The notes under the pieces: model-generated | Database searches by the model: none | What the model saw: the letters and a program-made list of their open reading frames with translations, nothing else | Told to the model about the DNA's origin: nothing | NCBI GenBank assembly: GCA_903912795.1 | Contig: CAIWIS010000881.1 | Location: 1 to 8,672, forward strand | Source: an uncultured Bacteroidales bacterium | GTDB lineage: Bacteria > Bacteroidota > Bacteroidia > Bacteroidales > Paludibacteraceae | Direction: 5' to 3' | Length of the DNA: 8,672 bases | Translations under genes and position numbers: made by a program | Part shown: positions 6,144-8,672 of the stretch, in pieces | How the letters are laid out: every line of letters begins with the position of its first letter | Numbering within the stretch: the first letter of the stretch is position 1

Positions 6144-6881
6144 ATGACTGCATCTGATTTGCAAAAAATAATGTTTTTGGATATCGAAACGGTTCCACAA
6201 ACAGCTGAATTAAGTGAAATTCCAGCCGAATTGGCGCATTTGTGGGAAGATAAATTCCGACTTATTCAGAAACGGATGCCCGAAAAATATACTGACGAAA
6301 CTACACCTGCCGAATCATATAGCAATAGTGCTGGTATTTACGCTGAGTTTGGTAAAATCGTTTGTATTTCGGTTGGTTTTATTTATTATCGAGGTACCGA
6401 AATGTGTTTTAGAACAAAATCATTTGCAGGTGATAATGAAAAATTGATTTTGGAAGATTTTGCTAAATTAATATTCAAATTCTGTACATCAAAGGACCAT
6501 ACGCTTTGTGGACATAATATAAAAGAGTTCGATATACCTTATATCTGTCGAAGGATGTTGATAAATGGAGTTGCATTACCAGCAATACTAAATATTTCGG
6601 GCAAAAAACCATGGGAAATCAATTTTATTGACACATTGGAATTGTGGAAATTTGGCGATTATAAAAACTATACATCGTTGAAATTGCTTACAGCCGTTTT
6701 TGGAATACCTACACCAAAAGATGATATTGATGGTAGTCAGGTTGCCACGGTTTATTACAATGAGAAAAATGTTAACCGCATAGCACTTTATTGTCAGAAG
6801 GATGTACTGGCTACGGCTCAGGTTTTTTTAAAATTGCAAGCTATGCAAACCATTAATTCTCAAAACGTTGAGTTTATTTAA
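6144..6881 (+). CDS. predicted 3'-5' exonuclease, DNA polymerase B-type DEDDy family
   Basis: 245-residue RNase H-fold nuclease of the PolB-like predicted 3'-5' exonuclease family, standing alone without a polymerase domain. All DEDDy motifs are visible: ExoI IMFLDIETVP (Asp13, Glu15), ExoII CGHNIKEFDIPYI (Asp130) and ExoIII YCQKDVLAT (Tyr216, Asp220). The N-terminal insert between ExoI and the GKIVCISVGF strand (about 70-80) and the segment ISGKKPWEINFIDTLELWKFGD are typical of this family. Active-site residues are intact, so it is expected to degrade single-stranded DNA or RNA from the 3' end; substrate and role are not known from the sequence. Its ATG follows the udk stop by one base and the MltF gene starts 10 bases after its stop, so it is an internal operon gene, likely translationally coupled to udk. 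Confidence 0.9.
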   Translation: MTASDLQKIMFLDIETVPQTAELSEIPAELAHLWEDKFRLIQKRMPEKYTDETTPAESYSNSAGIYAEFGKIVCISVGFIYYRGTEMCFRTKSFAGDNEKLILEDFAKLIFKFCTSKDHTLCGHNIKEFDIPYICRRMLINGVALPAILNISGKKPWEINFIDTLELWKFGDYKNYTSLKLLTAVFGIPTPKDDIDGSQVATVYYNEKNVNRIALYCQKDVLATAQVFLKLQAMQTINSQNVEFI

Positions 6882-6891
6882 TTGATAATTA

Positions 6892-8271
6892 ATGTATTAT
6901 AAAAAAATCATATTTCATGTCTTGTTGTCTGTTGTTGTTCTGCTGTCGGCTTGTGTTGACAGCAATAGCAATGATGCTGATCTTTTACAAGATATTGATT
7001 TAGAATCAATCTTACAAAATGATACGCTGAGAATAGGGACTATTGTTGGCCCTATCTCTTATTTCTATTTCCGCGATGAGGTAATGGGTTTTGATTATGA
7101 ATTGGCTCAAAACTTAGCTGACAGTCTGAAAGTTAACCTCAAGATTGTTGAAGTGGAAAATGAAAATGAACTCACCGCTTTGCTCGATAACAATACAATT
7201 GATATTGCAGCCTACAATTTTCAACAAACAAAAGCCCTAAAGAAGAAATACAACTTTGTGCTACCGCTCGACGATTCGTATATGGTACTTGTGCAGCCAT
7301 TAAATATCAAGACCATATCCAATACCGTTGATTTGAAAAATAAAACAATTACAGTTGTAGGTGGTTCAGCTCAGGAGCAGCGCTTACAAAATTTAAACAA
7401 CGAAACTGGTTTGCAGTTTAATATTGAACAAGCAGCCGATTCGCTCAATCAAGAAAAGTTGATTGAATTGGTGGGCGAAGGCAAAATTGCAGCAACTGTG
7501 GCTAATGTAAGATTAGCTCGCTTATACAAATCGTATTATAAAAAAATTGATACCCGTTTGCAAATAGGTTTTATGCAACGAAATGGCTGGTTAATTCATA
7601 AACAAGCCTTAAATTTGCAAAAAGCAATCGAGAAATGGAGTGGGAGTGAAGATATTGAATCAATAATTTCGGATTTAAGTTTTAAGTATTACCGTAACAG
7701 CCTCTTTTTTAATCAGAAAAAAATAAATATTCCCAAAGGAGCAATTTCACCTTACGATCATTTGTTTAAAAAATATGCTGTCGAAATTAATTGGGATTGG
7801 CAATTGTTGGCTGCGGTTGCATTTCACGAATCTCGATTCGATGCTACGCAAACTTCGTGGGCAGGAGCCGCTGGATTAATGCAACTTATGCCGCGCACTG
7901 CCGCTAACTTTGGTTTAAATAGAGCAAATATATTTGATCCGGAACTGAATATTGAAGCTGGAGTTCAGTATATTAAAAGTTTAAACCTTACTTTTTCGAA
8001 AATTGAAAATAAACAGGAACGTATCAAATTTATTTTGGCTTCGTACAATTCGGGTCCGGCACATATACTCGATGCTCGCGCTTTGGCTCGCAAATATGGT
8101 AAAAATCCCGATATTTGGTTCGAAAATGTGGAGTCTTTTTTACTTAAAAAATCAGAATCAAAGTATTATAACGATGAAGTGGTAAAATATGGCCGATTCA
8201 GGGGCAAAGTTACGGTTGATTATGTTGTAAAAACCTTGCAAACTTGCGATAAATATAAATTAAGGAAATGA
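6892..8271 (+). CDS. mltF: MltF-type membrane-bound lytic murein transglycosylase (lipoprotein)
   Basis: Cleaves the MurNAc-GlcNAc bond of peptidoglycan, forming 1,6-anhydro ends, for wall remodelling or recycling. The 459 residues begin with a lipoprotein signal peptide ending LSAC (Cys21 lipidated), so the protein should sit in a membrane facing the periplasm. Residues about 45-270 form a solute-binding-protein family 3 domain (DTLRIGTIVGPISYF, GFDYELAQNLADSL, DIAAYNF), regulatory in MltF. Residues about 285-450 form the SLT catalytic domain: AAVAFHESRFD with catalytic Glu313, GAAGLMQLMP (326-334 region) and ASYNSGPAH (383-391). It is somewhat shorter than E. coli MltF (518). The SBP domain alone could suggest an amino-acid transporter, but the SLT half and the lipobox settle the call. 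The stop overlaps the next gene's start by four bases. Confidence 0.95.
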   Translation: MYYKKIIFHVLLSVVVLLSACVDSNSNDADLLQDIDLESILQNDTLRIGTIVGPISYFYFRDEVMGFDYELAQNLADSLKVNLKIVEVENENELTALLDNNTIDIAAYNFQQTKALKKKYNFVLPLDDSYMVLVQPLNIKTISNTVDLKNKTITVVGGSAQEQRLQNLNNETGLQFNIEQAADSLNQEKLIELVGEGKIAATVANVRLARLYKSYYKKIDTRLQIGFMQRNGWLIHKQALNLQKAIEKWSGSEDIESIISDLSFKYYRNSLFFNQKKINIPKGAISPYDHLFKKYAVEINWDWQLLAAVAFHESRFDATQTSWAGAAGLMQLMPRTAANFGLNRANIFDPELNIEAGVQYIKSLNLTFSKIENKQERIKFILASYNSGPAHILDARALARKYGKNPDIWFENVESFLLKKSESKYYNDEVVKYGRFRGKVTVDYVVKTLQTCDKYKLRK

Positions 8272-8672
8272 AACAAGCTATTTTACTTGGAGCTACCGGA
8301 ATGGTTGGCAATGCACTTTTAAAGCAACTTTTGGCTTCACCCGATTATTCGAGTGTCATTGCTTTTGTACGTCGTACTTCGCTTCCAAAGCATGCAAAAC
8401 TCACCGAACATGTTGTTGATTTTAGCAAGCCTGATACTTGGGCAACAAAGGTTATGGGCGATGTTTTGTTTTCGTGTTTGGGTACAACCTTGGCTGTAGC
8501 GGGTTCCAAAGCCAATCAATTTGCTGTTGATTATACATACCAATTTCAACTGGCTAAAGTGGCCGCTGGCAATGGTGTGAAGAGTTATGTGCTTGTTTCG
8601 TCGGCAGGAGCCAATGCTAATTCCAGTAATTTTTATTTGAGTATGAAAGGAGCACTGGATGCCGATGTGCAA
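8268..8672 (+). CDS. NAD(P)-binding Rossmann oxidoreductase, atypical SDR (3' end outside window)
   Basis: 135 codons are visible, open to the right edge; the gene is cut by the window. Its ATG overlaps the mltF TGA as ATGA, implying translational coupling. The N-terminus MKQAILLGATGMVGNALLKQ has the GATGMVG dinucleotide-binding loop (residues 8-14). VRR follows the second strand (34-36), then CLGTT (70-74), a VLVSSAG strand (108-114) and a YxxxK pair (Tyr123, Lys127) as in short-chain dehydrogenases. The closest general match is the NAD(P)H-binding group that includes HTATIP2/YbjT-like proteins, whose bacterial substrates are mostly unknown. The reverse-strand open frame over the same bases is a shadow. 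No specific substrate should be assigned. Confidence 0.88.
   Translation, partial: MKQAILLGATGMVGNALLKQLLASPDYSSVIAFVRRTSLPKHAKLTEHVVDFSKPDTWATKVMGDVLFSCLGTTLAVAGSKANQFAVDYTYQFQLAKVAAGNGVKSYVLVSSAGANANSSNFYLSMKGALDADVQ

Noticed and set aside
7020..7700. Amino-acid ABC transporter binding protein
   Set aside because: The family 3 solute-binding domain is fused to an SLT domain with catalytic Glu313, the MltF arrangement; no permease or ATPase genes are nearby.
8337..8672. Minus-strand open frame at the right edge
   Set aside because: It is opposite the Rossmann oxidoreductase, whose GATGMVG and YxxxK motifs show the + strand is coding.

Overview
The window is AT-rich, gene-dense bacterial DNA whose genes point to the phylum Bacteroidota, most likely order Bacteroidales. 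Evidence: no clear Shine-Dalgarno sequences, TAnnTTTG-type -7 elements, a 'carboxypeptidase-regulatory-like' domain followed by the LNEVVVVGYG signature of SusC-type receptors, and rhamnose genes, Udk and MltF that look like Bacteroidales versions. The genus cannot be told from the sequence alone. All seven complete genes and one cut-off gene lie on the + strand, with no rRNA, tRNA, CRISPR array or insertion sequence.

Region 1 (1-1801) is a two-gene unit. It holds an ECF-like sigma-70 family factor and, 13 bases later, a 384-residue single-pass membrane protein. The membrane protein joins a short cytoplasmic N-terminus, one transmembrane helix, a long polar linker, a carboxypeptidase-regulatory-like domain, a stretch resembling the Ton-box/plug entrance of SusC receptors, and a C-terminal domain resembling TonB. 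It sits where an anti-sigma factor would be expected. Its domain order and unknown function make it the most interesting object here.

Region 2 (1802-5380) is an L-rhamnose cassette. A 247-base regulatory gap with a 13-base perfect palindrome precedes rhaA (L-rhamnose isomerase), then rhaT (rhamnose/H+ symporter). A strong intrinsic terminator follows rhaT, and its hairpin overlaps a candidate promoter for the next gene, an AraC-family regulator probably of the RhaR type. Rhamnulokinase and rhamnulose-1-phosphate aldolase are not in the window.

Region 3 (5381-8672) is a tightly packed apparent operon: udk (uridine kinase), a PolB-type 3'-5' exonuclease family protein (1-base gap), an MltF-type lytic transglycosylase lipoprotein (10-base gap), and an NAD(P)-binding short-chain-dehydrogenase-like protein whose ATG overlaps the mltF stop (ATGA) and which runs off the window. 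The genes serve salvage, nucleic-acid processing and cell-wall turnover; no single pathway joins them, so their linkage is probably housekeeping co-transcription.

Nothing in the window is a proven new system. The sigma/chimeric membrane protein pair is the best candidate for an undescribed regulatory mechanism.
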